From: JBBQXK01 sp038251625
Lineage (GTDB): Bacteria > Pseudomonadota > Alphaproteobacteria > Rhodobacterales > Rhodobacteraceae
Reading direction: 5' to 3'
DNA: 23,371 bases
Assembly: GCA_038251625.1 (NCBI GenBank)
Contig: JBBSBE010000058.1
Span: forward strand, 1 to 23,371
In this document: positions 16,887 through 23,371 of the stretch, one piece after another
Layout: every line of letters starts with the position of its first letter
How positions within the stretch are numbered: position 1 is the first letter of the stretch
Position numbers and translations under genes: made by a program
The notes under the pieces: generated by a model
What the model saw: the letters and a program-made list of their open reading frames with translations, nothing else
Told to the model about the DNA's origin: nothing
The model's database searches: none

Positions 16887-17500
16887 GCCACACCCCCAAC
16901 CGCCAGCCACAGGCCCGCGCCAACCGCGCCCGCGCCCAGCACACGGGGCAGGGCGGCATGGGCGCGCGCCAGTGCGATGCCCAAGGCCAGCCCTGTCAGA
17001 TGCAGGGCAAGCGTCGCGGCCGCAAAACCCGTGGCATAGGTCAGCAGACCGGACGCAGGCCCCTCTGCCCCATGCGCCGCCCCATGGGCCAGCCCGAAAA
17101 GCGCGATTGCGGGCACGGCCAGCGACAGCGGCGCGCGCAGCGCCAGTGCCGCCGCAGCGCCCAGCACCACGACCGAGACCAGGATCACAGGTTCCACACC
17201 CGGCAAGGGAAGACCGGCAACACCAAGCACCGCACCTGCCAGCATGGCCGCCACAAAGACCGCAGGCATCGCCCAGAGCGCCCGGCCACCCGATACGGCC
17301 GCCCACAGTCCTACGGCCAGCATGGCCAGCGCATGGTCGGCTCCGCTGAAAGGATGCGCCCAGCCCGCACCGAACGCCCCCGCCTCGCCATGCCCGGCAT
17401 GCGCTTGGGCGAGCAAGGGCACTGCAATCAGCAGCGCCGCCAGCGGCAGCGCCATCAAAAGCGGGGATGGAAGGCGGCGAGCAAGGGCTTTTGCGGGCAT
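16883..17500 (-). CDS. ureJ: HupE/UreJ family membrane protein, probable nickel permease (205 aa)
   Basis: Residues about 1-34 form a signal-like or first membrane segment ending AHA. The family motif HPFSGADHALAMLAVG follows at about residues 48-63, with conserved His and Asp residues thought to take part in nickel passage. At least five further hydrophobic stretches follow, including FGLAHGAAHG with two His near residue 137-145. HupE/UreJ proteins import nickel for hydrogenase or urease; location among urease genes supports nickel supply here. The start 17498-17500 is preceded by GAGAGG at the right spacing, 9 bp after ureA. The stop overlaps ureB by 4 bp. Confidence 0.9.
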   Translation of the reverse strand: MPAKALARRLPSPLLMALPLAALLIAVPLLAQAHAGHGEAGAFGAGWAHPFSGADHALAMLAVGLWAAVSGGRALWAMPAVFVAAMLAGAVLGVAGLPLPGVEPVILVSVVVLGAAAALALRAPLSLAVPAIALFGLAHGAAHGAEGPASGLLTYATGFAAATLALHLTGLALGIALARAHAALPRVLGAGAVGAGLWLAVGGVA

Positions 17501-17509
17501 CGGAACCTC

Positions 17510-17812
17510 TCAGCGGATCGGGTGATGGACGGTCACCAGCTTGGTACCGTCGGGAAAAGTGGCTTCGACCTGCACCGAATGGATCATCGAGGGGATGCCA
17601 GACATGCATTGGTCGACGGTGATCACATGCGCGCCCGCCTCCATCAGATCGGCGACGCTGCGGCCCGACCGCGCACCCTCCACCACAAAATCGGTGATCA
17701 GCGCGATGGCCTCCGGGTGATTGAGCTTGACCCCACGCTCCAGCCGCCCGCGCGCCACCATGGCGGCAAGGCTGACAAGAAGCTTGTCCTTTTCGCGGGG
17801 GGTCAGGTTCAT
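17510..17812 (-). CDS. ureA: Urease gamma subunit UreA (100 aa)
   Basis: Small structural subunit of urease. Begins MNLTPREKDKLLVSLAAMVA and carries the conserved LNHPEAIALITD segment followed by EGARSGRSVADLM and the C-terminal VQVEATFPDGTKLVTVHHPI, all diagnostic. Length of 100 aa is the standard for separate gamma subunits. Start ATG 17810-17812 is preceded by AGGAG, which overlaps the TAG stop of ureD, so translation is coupled. It lies 9 bp after ureD and 9 bp before ureJ. Confidence 0.98.
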   Translation of the reverse strand: MNLTPREKDKLLVSLAAMVARGRLERGVKLNHPEAIALITDFVVEGARSGRSVADLMEAGAHVITVDQCMSGIPSMIHSVQVEATFPDGTKLVTVHHPIR

Positions 17813-17821
17813 CGTGGTCTC

Positions 17822-18646
17822 CTACACCTGCCAGACACGCGGCAACGGCCCGGGGCGCAGCACCGCAAGGGCGCGCAGGATCTGCCGCCGCAAGGGCAGG
17901 CCATCCCGGGCCAGCATGCGCAGCACGCATCTGTCTTCAAACGCCGAAGCTGCCGCTTCCACCCCCGGTTCGTCAAGCACGGCGCGCAGGGCGTCAAGCC
18001 GTTCCTTCGCGCCGCCGCCGATCATCGCCAGCGTGGCAAAGGCGCGCGCGCCGCCAAGGATCGCAGGGCTGGCGGCGGCGGCAAGGGTGCGGGTGTCGAA
18101 CGCCAGCGGTTCGATCCAGACCGGCTGACCGCCCCGCCGCACGACCCGGCTGTCGCGAAAGGCAAGGCCCGTGACCCGCTCACCCATGGCATGACGTCCA
18201 AGGATCACGCTTTCAAGGATCAGGCAGCCCGCGCCCGGCGCCAGGTCCACCACGGTTTCGCGGTCAAGACCCGCACCGTTGAAGAGGATCGTTTCCTGTG
18301 GCAGCCAGTCCAGCCAGCCGCCTGCGCCAACCTCCAGCCGCACCCGTACTTGGGCCATGCCGCCGCCGCTGGCATAGGCGCGTTCCGCCGTCTGGGTTGT
18401 ACCGGTGGCGCGTTGGTTGGGGGCAAGGGTCAGGGCATAGGCCAGCCTGTCGCCACCGGTCAGCCCGCCCGAGGTATTCAGAAACACCACCTCGGGGCTT
18501 GCGCCGAACGTATCCGGCAGGATCGCCTTGGCAGAACCTTCCTGATGCAGCCGGTCAAGGCCTGCCACGTTTCCGCGCGGGCCGAATGCCACTTCTGCGC
18601 GGCCTTTGCTGCGCTGGTGCGGCGGGGCGGTGGCGGTGTCGAGCAT
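17822..18646 (-). CDS. ureD: Urease accessory protein UreD (274 aa)
   Basis: Scaffold that binds apo-urease and, with UreF and UreG, forms the complex through which nickel enters. Matches the family by NTSGGLTGGDRLAYALTLAPNQ (position about 57-78) with the invariant Gly-Gly-Asp, the TTQTAERAYAS segment, WLPQETILFNGA and ILESVILGRHAMGE; the C-terminal LARDGLPLRRQILRALAVLR is also typical. Length is normal. The ATG 18644-18646 follows GGAGGG a few bases upstream. It is the first gene of the urease cluster, with 149 bp before the kpsE stop. Confidence 0.95.
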   Translation of the reverse strand: MLDTATAPPHQRSKGRAEVAFGPRGNVAGLDRLHQEGSAKAILPDTFGASPEVVFLNTSGGLTGGDRLAYALTLAPNQRATGTTQTAERAYASGGGMAQVRVRLEVGAGGWLDWLPQETILFNGAGLDRETVVDLAPGAGCLILESVILGRHAMGERVTGLAFRDSRVVRRGGQPVWIEPLAFDTRTLAAAASPAILGGARAFATLAMIGGGAKERLDALRAVLDEPGVEAAASAFEDRCVLRMLARDGLPLRRQILRALAVLRPGPLPRVWQV

Positions 18647-18672
18647 GGGCCCTCCGGGATCGAACCAAAAGG

Positions 18673-18701
18673 ATCATCCCGCCTTGGGCAGCACAACGCA
18701 A
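18673..18701 (-). promoter_or_regulatory. Possible promoter of the ureDAJB-orf-C operon
   Basis: On the minus strand TTGCGT (complement of 18696-18701) and GATGAT (complement of 18673-18678) are 17 bp apart, about 26 bp upstream of the ureD ATG. The -10 matches four of six consensus bases. Modest evidence; no NtrC- or nickel-regulator site was recognised in the 149-bp gap. Confidence 0.33.
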
Positions 18702-18774
18702 CGCCGCGCACGGCGGCAGATGGCACGGGCGGGATCACCGGCTGGCGCATCGAAACAGGGCGTCTTGCCTTGAA

Positions 18775-18789
18775 TTCGGGCGTCCCGAA
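18775..18789 (-). terminator. Short hairpin after kpsE
   Basis: TTCGGG (18775-18780), loop CGT, CCCGAA (18784-18789) form a perfect 6-bp stem just 6 bp after the kpsE stop. On the minus strand it is followed by TTCAAGG, so the T run is poor. It may separate capsule and urease transcripts, but the signal is weak. Confidence 0.35.
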
Positions 18790-18795
18790 AACTGT

Positions 18796-20466
18796 TCAGG
18801 CGGATACCTGTTCCCGCAGGATCGCAACCGTCATCGACAGAACCAGATAGATGCCCGCGAAGATCAGAAGCGACACCACGGTATTCTCGAACGCGCGCGG
18901 ATAGGTCGGCTCGTCCGGTGGCACCGGGCTGACCGACAGCGACAGATAACGCACCTGCCGGTTCGCCTCCATCCGCGCCGCCTCCATCGCCTGCAGCGAT
19001 TGCGCCAGCAAAAGTTGCCGCGTCTGCGCATCGGCCTGTGCCACAAGCAATTCGCCCTGCACCTTGGCCAGCGACATGCCCGATCCATCATCCGTGGTCA
19101 GCTTCGCGCGCAGATTTGCGATCTCGGCCTCAAGCGTGCCGATCCGGCGCTTCAGCGGCTCCATCCGGCTGGCATTGGGACTGGGGTTCGACAGCATCTG
19201 CTCAAGCGACAGCCTGTCTTGCGTCAGCAGCGTTTCCAGTTGTCCGATCTGGGTGGTGATCAGCGTCACCTCCACCTCGGACGACAGCACCTTGAATTGC
19301 TCTTGCAACTGCACCACGCGCCGCTGCGCCTCAAGCATCTTGACCTCGGCGTCTTCATAGCTTTCGCGCGCGCCCTGCATCTGATCGGCCCGCAGCCGCT
19401 GGGTCAGATTGTCCACCTGGCCTTCGGCATATTTGATCAGCGCGCGGCTGAATTCGGCCGAAGTGGCCGGGTCGGTGGCGATCACCTCCATCTTGATGAT
19501 GCCCTCGGTCGGGTCATAGGCGATCTGGATATTCCGCTTGTAGACCTTGTACGCGGCCTCGAGCGAAGCGCCGGGGTCAAGCCGGGTGATCGGATCGAGC
19601 GAGGGTTGGCTGAAATGCGCACGGAAACCGTGATCGGCATCCAGACGCTGCATCGCCTCGCGCGATTGCAGATAGCCCTGCACGGCGATGCTGTCTTGCG
19701 ACGTTGCCAGCGGCGAGCCCTGAAACAGACCGCCCAGCCCGCCCGCTGCCGCCGGGTTCTGCGATTGCTGGATCACGAACTCGGCCTTGGTGGCGTAAAG
19801 CGGGGTTGCGATCATGTAGAAATACCAGCCGCAAAGCAGCGATGGCAGAAAGACGAACAGCGCCAGCCGTGCCAAGAGCAGCATCGATTTGCGCTGCCGC
19901 CGCGCCGCGATATCGCGCTGGATGGCCAGAATGTCTGCGGCATGGCTTTGCTCGGCCCGCTCGTTGGTGCTGGGCAACTTGGCGGGCTTGAACGTCTGCG
20001 GCAGTTGCACGGCATCGCCATCGGGCGTGGCCGTCAGCGCGCGGTTGGTGGGCGATGGCGCCGATCCGCTGCCCTCTTCCGGCAGCACAAGATCAAGGAC
20101 AGAGCCGCGCTGGAACGGGTCGATCCCGGCCTGCCGCAGCAGGCGCACGGCATCGAAATCCGAGGTGGCGGGCAGGTTGTGCTTTTGCGCTACCCGGCGG
20201 GCAAGGCGCAACTGCCGCCCCGTCAGCCCCTCGCGGCGGATCGCGTCAATCTCGCCTTCGGCGGCCACTATGGCGGGACTGTCCACATTGGCGGTGGCGG
20301 GCGGGCTCGGGTCTGCGGCACCGGGGAAGCGGCCTTCGCCAAATCCGTCGTCATGCGTGTCGAAGGGCCCGGCCCCCACGACGGCCTTCGCAGCCTCGGA
20401 GGGGGGCAGCGCCGGAAACTCCGGCCGCCGGATACGGAAACGGCTAGCCTTGAGCTTCGTAGTCAT
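18796..20466 (-). CDS. kpsE: Capsule polysaccharide export inner-membrane protein KpsE-like (556 aa)
   Basis: Polysaccharide co-polymerase family (PCP-3) protein linking the ABC exporter in the inner membrane to the periplasm. Membrane segments lie at about residues 196-220 and 528-550; the part between is periplasmic with YATKAEFVIQQSQ near the start and a coiled-coil region at about 365-455. A C-terminal PDEPTYPRAFENTV segment precedes the second membrane helix, as in KpsE, BexC and CtrB. The cytoplasmic N-terminus of about 195 residues is much longer than in E. coli KpsE (about 380 aa in total). The open frame extends further upstream, but ATG 20464-20466 (MTTKLKASRF) overlaps kpsT by 23 bp and is preferred. 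KpsM is not adjacent. Confidence 0.85.
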   Translation of the reverse strand: MTTKLKASRFRIRRPEFPALPPSEAAKAVVGAGPFDTHDDGFGEGRFPGAADPSPPATANVDSPAIVAAEGEIDAIRREGLTGRQLRLARRVAQKHNLPATSDFDAVRLLRQAGIDPFQRGSVLDLVLPEEGSGSAPSPTNRALTATPDGDAVQLPQTFKPAKLPSTNERAEQSHAADILAIQRDIAARRQRKSMLLLARLALFVFLPSLLCGWYFYMIATPLYATKAEFVIQQSQNPAAAGGLGGLFQGSPLATSQDSIAVQGYLQSREAMQRLDADHGFRAHFSQPSLDPITRLDPGASLEAAYKVYKRNIQIAYDPTEGIIKMEVIATDPATSAEFSRALIKYAEGQVDNLTQRLRADQMQGARESYEDAEVKMLEAQRRVVQLQEQFKVLSSEVEVTLITTQIGQLETLLTQDRLSLEQMLSNPSPNASRMEPLKRRIGTLEAEIANLRAKLTTDDGSGMSLAKVQGELLVAQADAQTRQLLLAQSLQAMEAARMEANRQVRYLSLSVSPVPPDEPTYPRAFENTVVSLLIFAGIYLVLSMTVAILREQVSA

Positions 20467-21103
20467 AAAGACGCTTCGCTTCTTCCAGTGTTTCAAACAT
20501 GTAAAGCTGCCCGTTGCGCAGCACCGCGGCCTGCTTGCAGAACTTTTCCAACGTGGCCGCCTGGTGCGACACCACCACCACCGTTGCATTCTTCAGCCGC
20601 TCGCGCAGCATGGTGCCCGCCTTGCGATTGAATTCCACGTCCGAGGTCGAAGGCATGCCCTCGTCGATCAGGTAGATGTCAAACTCCAGCGCCAGCAGCA
20701 GCGCGAACGACAGGCGCGACCGCATGCCCGCGCTGTAGGTGCCCACGGGCATGTCGAAGTAATCACCGATCCCGGCCAGCCAGCGACAGAAACTTTCCAC
20801 ATAATCAGGGTCGAGCCCGTAAAGCCGCGCGATGTAGCGTGTGTTCTCTGTGCCCGAATGCTTGGCCGTCACGCCGCCCATGAAACCGAGGGGAAACGAG
20901 ATGCGCGACGTGCGGATTACCCGCCCTTCATCCGGTTTTTCAAGTCCGGCCATCATGTTGATGATCGTGGTCTTGCCCGCGCCATTGGGGGCGAGGATGC
21001 CAAGCGACGTGCCGACCTCGACCCGAAAGGACGCGCGATCAAGAATGACCTTGCGGCCCTTGCCTGCCCAGAAGGACTTGCTGACATTCTCGAACGCGAT
21101 CAT
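20444..21103 (-). CDS. kpsT: Capsule polysaccharide ABC exporter ATP-binding protein KpsT (219 aa)
   Basis: ATPase component that powers export of capsular polysaccharide across the inner membrane. Walker A APNGAGKT is at residues 38-45 (Ala in place of the first Gly, permitted by the P-loop pattern). The ABC signature is YSAGM at 123-127, Walker B IYLIDE at 143-148 and the H-loop His180 in VVVVSHQ. The short 219-aa length with no extra C-terminal domain is typical of KpsT. Only a weak ribosome binding site is visible before ATG 21101-21103. Its 3' end overlaps kpsE by 23 bp. The permease KpsM, normally the partner, is absent from both sides. Confidence 0.93.
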   Translation of the reverse strand: MIAFENVSKSFWAGKGRKVILDRASFRVEVGTSLGILAPNGAGKTTIINMMAGLEKPDEGRVIRTSRISFPLGFMGGVTAKHSGTENTRYIARLYGLDPDYVESFCRWLAGIGDYFDMPVGTYSAGMRSRLSFALLLALEFDIYLIDEGMPSTSDVEFNRKAGTMLRERLKNATVVVVSHQAATLEKFCKQAAVLRNGQLYMFETLEEAKRLYDYEAQG

Positions 21104-21131
21104 CGACAGAAACTCTGCACCTGCGGCCCCG

Positions 21132-21157
21132 GATCGCCCGGGTTCTGCCCCGGGATC
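21132..21157 (-). repeat. Strong hairpin in the kpsT leader
   Basis: GATC-g-CCCGGG (21132-21142) pairs with CCCGGGATC (21149-21157) around a 6-base loop, leaving one bulged G. It lies about 30-55 nt upstream of the kpsT ATG, within the predicted leader. A second, shorter dyad TGTCG-GAGG-CGACA is at 21166-21179. A role in RNA stability or attenuation is only possible. Confidence 0.5.
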
Positions 21158-21225
21158 AGATTTGTTGTCGGAGGCGACATTCGGATCGTCCCCGAACGCA
21201 AGGCATATCTGCCCAATGCGGCCTC

Positions 21226-21255
21226 ATTATGTCGGATTCCTTACCAATCTGACAA
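21226..21255 (-). promoter_or_regulatory. Sigma70-type promoter for kpsT-kpsE
   Basis: On the minus strand, TTGTCA (complement of 21250-21255) and CATAAT (complement of 21226-21231) are separated by 18 bp; each element matches five of six consensus bases. Transcription would start near 21219, giving a leader of about 115 nt before kpsT. Confidence 0.6.
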
Positions 21256-21283
21256 TGGTCGTTGTCGCCGCGCCAGCCCACGG

Positions 21284-22438
21284 TCAGCGGCGCGATGCGG
21301 CCCACAATATCGGCCCGATCAGGATGGAAAGCGCAAGGCCAAGCCGCGCGCCCTCCTGCATGATACCGCCGGGCAGGGCCTCCGCCATGGCCAGCGCCGG
21401 TGCGGTAAAGCCGATGCCTGACAGCGCGGCCACGCGCCAAACATCGGCGCGGGCAAGACCGGGGCCCGCAAGCCCCCCCGCAAGCGCACCGCCCAAAAGC
21501 ACCCCCAGCGGCTGCCCGATCGCCAGCGCCCCCAGCGCCACCCCGGTGGTGGGCGATATCGCCTGCAGGTCGATCCCCCCTTGGGTCAGCCCGAAAAGCG
21601 CCATCACCCCAACCATCGGGTTGTGCAGCCGGGCCGAAAGGCGGTTGAGCGGGTCGGCCAGGAAATCCTCTGCGCGGGCGAACAGGCCAAAGCTGCGCTC
21701 TGCGCGCGGCAGGACGGGCAAAAGCGGCAGGAACCCAAGGCACCCCGGCAGACCGGCAAGCACCACACCGACCCAGCCAAGAAGCCCAAGGCCTATCCAT
21801 GGCAACAGCCTGCGCGCGCGCAACTGCAGGCGTTCGCTGGCCCCCGCGCGCTGCATCGGGCGCGTCAGGCCCTGCCAGCCCGCCAGCGACGCGCCAAGCG
21901 GCAGGGCCAGCCACAAAAGCCGAAGGCCCACGTCCGGCACCGCAAGTGCCGCAAGCAACAGCCCCGCTACGCTGGCAACCGAGGTCAGGAAAAGCAAAAG
22001 CTGCAATGCGCGGTGCCCGGGGCCAAAGATGATCCGACCGAACAGGAACGCCAGCACCACATCGCCGCCCAAGGGCACAACCCAGCCCGGCGCGCCTTCG
22101 GTATCCGCCGTCTCGAAGAGCGCCGACAGGATCAGCCAAAGCCCCGCTGCCCCGATCATCCCCCCCACCGCCGCCGCGAGCGGCGCAAGGGGTGCGCGCC
22201 CCTCGCTCGTCATCGCCTCCCACGCTTCCTTGCCGATCAGGAACACAAAACCCGCCATCAGGAAATCCGACACCAGCGTTTCGGGCGTCAGCGTGCCGCC
22301 GAACGGAAGACCGGCAAGGCGCCATTCGATCATGTCGTAATAAGCGCCGGGTGCGACGTTGACCCATGCCGTGGCAACGGCCCCCCCGCCCAGCAGTGCG
22401 AAGCCATAGCGCGACAGAAAAGGGGTGACAGGCGTCAT
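21284..22438 (-). CDS. NhaA-like membrane protein lacking key antiporter residues (384 aa)
   Basis: Related to the NhaA Na+/H+ antiporter: about 11-12 hydrophobic helices, the N-terminal FVFLIGKEAW segment, VPLGGD at about 122-126 (E. coli Asp133 region), the LHNPMVGVMALFGL segment and SGIGFTAPAL near the end. In E. coli NhaA, Asp163 and Asp164 and Lys300 are essential. Here no Asp occurs between residues 127 and 168, where the pair should be (SVASVAGL), and the lysine is Gln309 in AIGQPLG. Asp126 is retained. Standard exchange activity is therefore doubtful. ATG 22436-22438 has GAGGAG before it. The longer upstream frame is rejected. Length matches NhaA. Confidence 0.8.
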   Translation of the reverse strand: MTPVTPFLSRYGFALLGGGAVATAWVNVAPGAYYDMIEWRLAGLPFGGTLTPETLVSDFLMAGFVFLIGKEAWEAMTSEGRAPLAPLAAAVGGMIGAAGLWLILSALFETADTEGAPGWVVPLGGDVVLAFLFGRIIFGPGHRALQLLLFLTSVASVAGLLLAALAVPDVGLRLLWLALPLGASLAGWQGLTRPMQRAGASERLQLRARRLLPWIGLGLLGWVGVVLAGLPGCLGFLPLLPVLPRAERSFGLFARAEDFLADPLNRLSARLHNPMVGVMALFGLTQGGIDLQAISPTTGVALGALAIGQPLGVLLGGALAGGLAGPGLARADVWRVAALSGIGFTAPALAMAEALPGGIMQEGARLGLALSILIGPILWAASRR

Positions 22439-22465
22439 CGCCGAAACTCCTCGGGCACCCGGCAT

Positions 22466-22493
22466 GCCTATGCGGCGGCGCAGCGTGGGGCAA
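22466..22493 (-). promoter_or_regulatory. Possible promoter for the NhaA-like gene
   Basis: On the minus strand TTGCCC (complement of 22488-22493) is followed after 16 bp by ATAGGC (complement of 22466-22471), similar to the acpP promoter style. It lies about 30 bp upstream of the ATG at 22436-22438. Confidence 0.33.
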
Positions 22494-22546
22494 CGGTGCG
22501 GGTCAAGATCGCGGAAACCCTGTGGCGGGCTTGCAAGCTGTCGGTC

Positions 22547-22575
22547 TTGCCCGTGCCCCATCGCCGGGCTAGGCC
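22547..22575 (+). promoter_or_regulatory. Possible promoter for the SseB-family gene
   Basis: TTGCCC at 22547-22552 and TAGGCC at 22570-22575 are 17 bp apart, with the ATG 20 bp further. The -10 is a poor match. With the opposing element at 22466-22493 it would make a compact divergent promoter region of 157 bp. Confidence 0.35.
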
Positions 22576-22595
22576 ACCCGGCAGAGGGAGCCGCC

Positions 22596-23371
22596 ATGAC
22601 CACCGCACTCGACCACGCCCATGCACGGATGACCGCAGCACCCGAAGATGACGCTGCACGGCTGGGCTATTACGCCTGCCTTGCCGATACGCCGCTCTAC
22701 CTTTTGCTGGAGACCGAGGCCGAGGATGACCGCATCATCCCGCGTATCCTGACGCTGGAGGACGGCCCCGTGGTTCTGGCCTTCGACACTGCTGAAAGGT
22801 TGGCCGAGGCGACAGGCGCGCCGGTGCCCTATGCCCGGCTTCCGGGCCGCGTTGTGGCGCGGTCGCTGGCGGGGCAGGGCGCGGCACTGGGGATAAACCT
22901 TGGTCTTGAGGCGCCGGCCTTTCTCGTGCCGCCCGACGCGCTGGCCTGGCTTGCCGCCACGCTGGATCATGCGCCGGGCCGGGCAGAGGCGCGGCCCACC
23001 GGCTTTGCCCCGCCCGCCGGATTGCCCGATGCGCTGATGGCGGCACTGGCGGACAAGCTTCCTCGCCTTGCAGGGCTGGCCGAGGCTGCGTTGCTGGCCG
23101 CCGTAACCTACGAAGGCGGGCGGCGCGGGCACATGCTCGCCTTTCTTGGCGCGGCTCCTGCGGACGAGGCTGCACTGGCCCATGCCGCCGCCGAGGCGCT
23201 GACGTTTTCCGGCGTTGAGGCGGGCGAGATGGACGTGGCTTTCCTCGCCCCCGATGCCCCCGCTGCCCGCGCGATGGCCCACGTGGCGCTGCGGCTGGAT
23301 CTTGCCCCGCCCGCGCCTGCGCCAAAGCCCGAACCCATCGCCCCCGGATCTGATCCCGCAAAGCCGCCGAA
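22596..23371 (+). CDS. SseB-family protein, 5' part (partial, runs off the window)
   Basis: The frame from ATG 22596 stays open for 258 codons to the right edge. GAGGGAG at 22584-22590 is a good ribosome binding site. The N-terminal domain (residues about 20-130) resembles the SseB N-terminal domain: TPLYLLLETEAEDDRIIPRI, then GPVVLAFDTAERLAEATG and an LVPPDALAWL segment. The second half is Ala-rich, with MLAFLGAAPADEAALAHAAAEAL, and the end becomes a Pro/Ala/Lys-rich tail (APPAPAPKPEPIAPG). The family takes its name from enhanced serine sensitivity in E. coli and has no defined biochemical role. The C-terminus lies beyond the window. Divergent from the NhaA-like gene. Confidence 0.8.
   Translation, partial: MTTALDHAHARMTAAPEDDAARLGYYACLADTPLYLLLETEAEDDRIIPRILTLEDGPVVLAFDTAERLAEATGAPVPYARLPGRVVARSLAGQGAALGINLGLEAPAFLVPPDALAWLAATLDHAPGRAEARPTGFAPPAGLPDALMAALADKLPRLAGLAEAALLAAVTYEGGRRGHMLAFLGAAPADEAALAHAAAEALTFSGVEAGEMDVAFLAPDAPAARAMAHVALRLDLAPPAPAPKPEPIAPGSDPAKPP

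Noticed and set aside
16887..17930. Extension of the ureB frame upstream to a 451-aa protein
   Set aside because: The added region overlaps ureJ and ureA in another frame and is low-complexity; the MIPGE start overlapping the ureJ stop is standard.
16958..20631. Two long plus-strand open frames across the urease and kpsE genes
   Set aside because: Arg/Gly/Pro/His-rich composition, antisense to clearly identified genes with intact catalytic motifs, and no initiation signal.
22439..22603. Longer NhaA-like product including about 55 more residues
   Set aside because: The added residues are Arg/Pro-rich, cover the intergenic promoter region and overlap the SseB gene start; GAGGAG supports ATG 22436-22438.

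Overview
The window is GC-rich DNA from an alphaproteobacterium, most likely a Rhodobacterales member (Rhodobacter/Paracoccus-like). This placement is an inference from gene content: a fabD-fabG-acpP-fabF-mltG core, a ureD-A-J-B-orf-C ... E-F-G urease cluster with an extra small ORF before ureC, a DUF1127 protein, a capsule-export KpsE with a long cytoplasmic N-terminus, and promoters of the form TTGCCT-N17-TATAGG. No rRNA, tRNA, CRISPR array or insertion sequence was seen.

Layout. 1-53 is the last codons of an upstream gene. 85-5473 (+) is a tight two-gene unit of large, charged, mostly helical proteins (866 and 921 aa) that I cannot assign to any family. Spot counts give lower GC here than in the housekeeping genes. 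This is the best candidate for an undescribed system. 5518-6867 (+) is a phosphomannomutase whose start lies in a perfect inverted repeat. 6921-12233 (+) is fatty-acid synthesis (FabD, FabG, ACP, FabF) followed by the peptidoglycan transglycosylase MltG. A DUF3293-like gene interrupted by an in-frame TGA, a terminator, a strong promoter and a 24-bp palindrome lie between these genes.

12243-18646 (-) is a complete nickel urease system. Structural genes ureA, ureB and ureC come with ureD, a HupE/UreJ-type nickel permease and a 105-aa ORF. A hairpin after ureC, a DUF1127 gene and several inverted repeats separate these from ureE, ureF and ureG, so the accessory genes may form a second transcript. 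UreG and UreF are GTPase and adaptor, UreE with its His tail delivers nickel, UreD is the scaffold, and UreJ probably imports nickel.

18796-21103 (-) holds kpsE and kpsT, two inner-membrane parts of an ABC capsule exporter, overlapping by 23 bp and preceded by a good sigma70-like promoter with a structured leader. The permease KpsM is not in the window. The phosphomannomutase could supply mannose-1-phosphate for polysaccharide, but that link is only inferred. 21284-22438 (-) is an NhaA-like membrane protein lacking the Asp-Asp pair and the lysine needed for Na+/H+ exchange. 22596 to the end (+) is the start of an SseB-family protein, divergent from the NhaA-like gene. No gene-free stretch exceeds about 210 bases.
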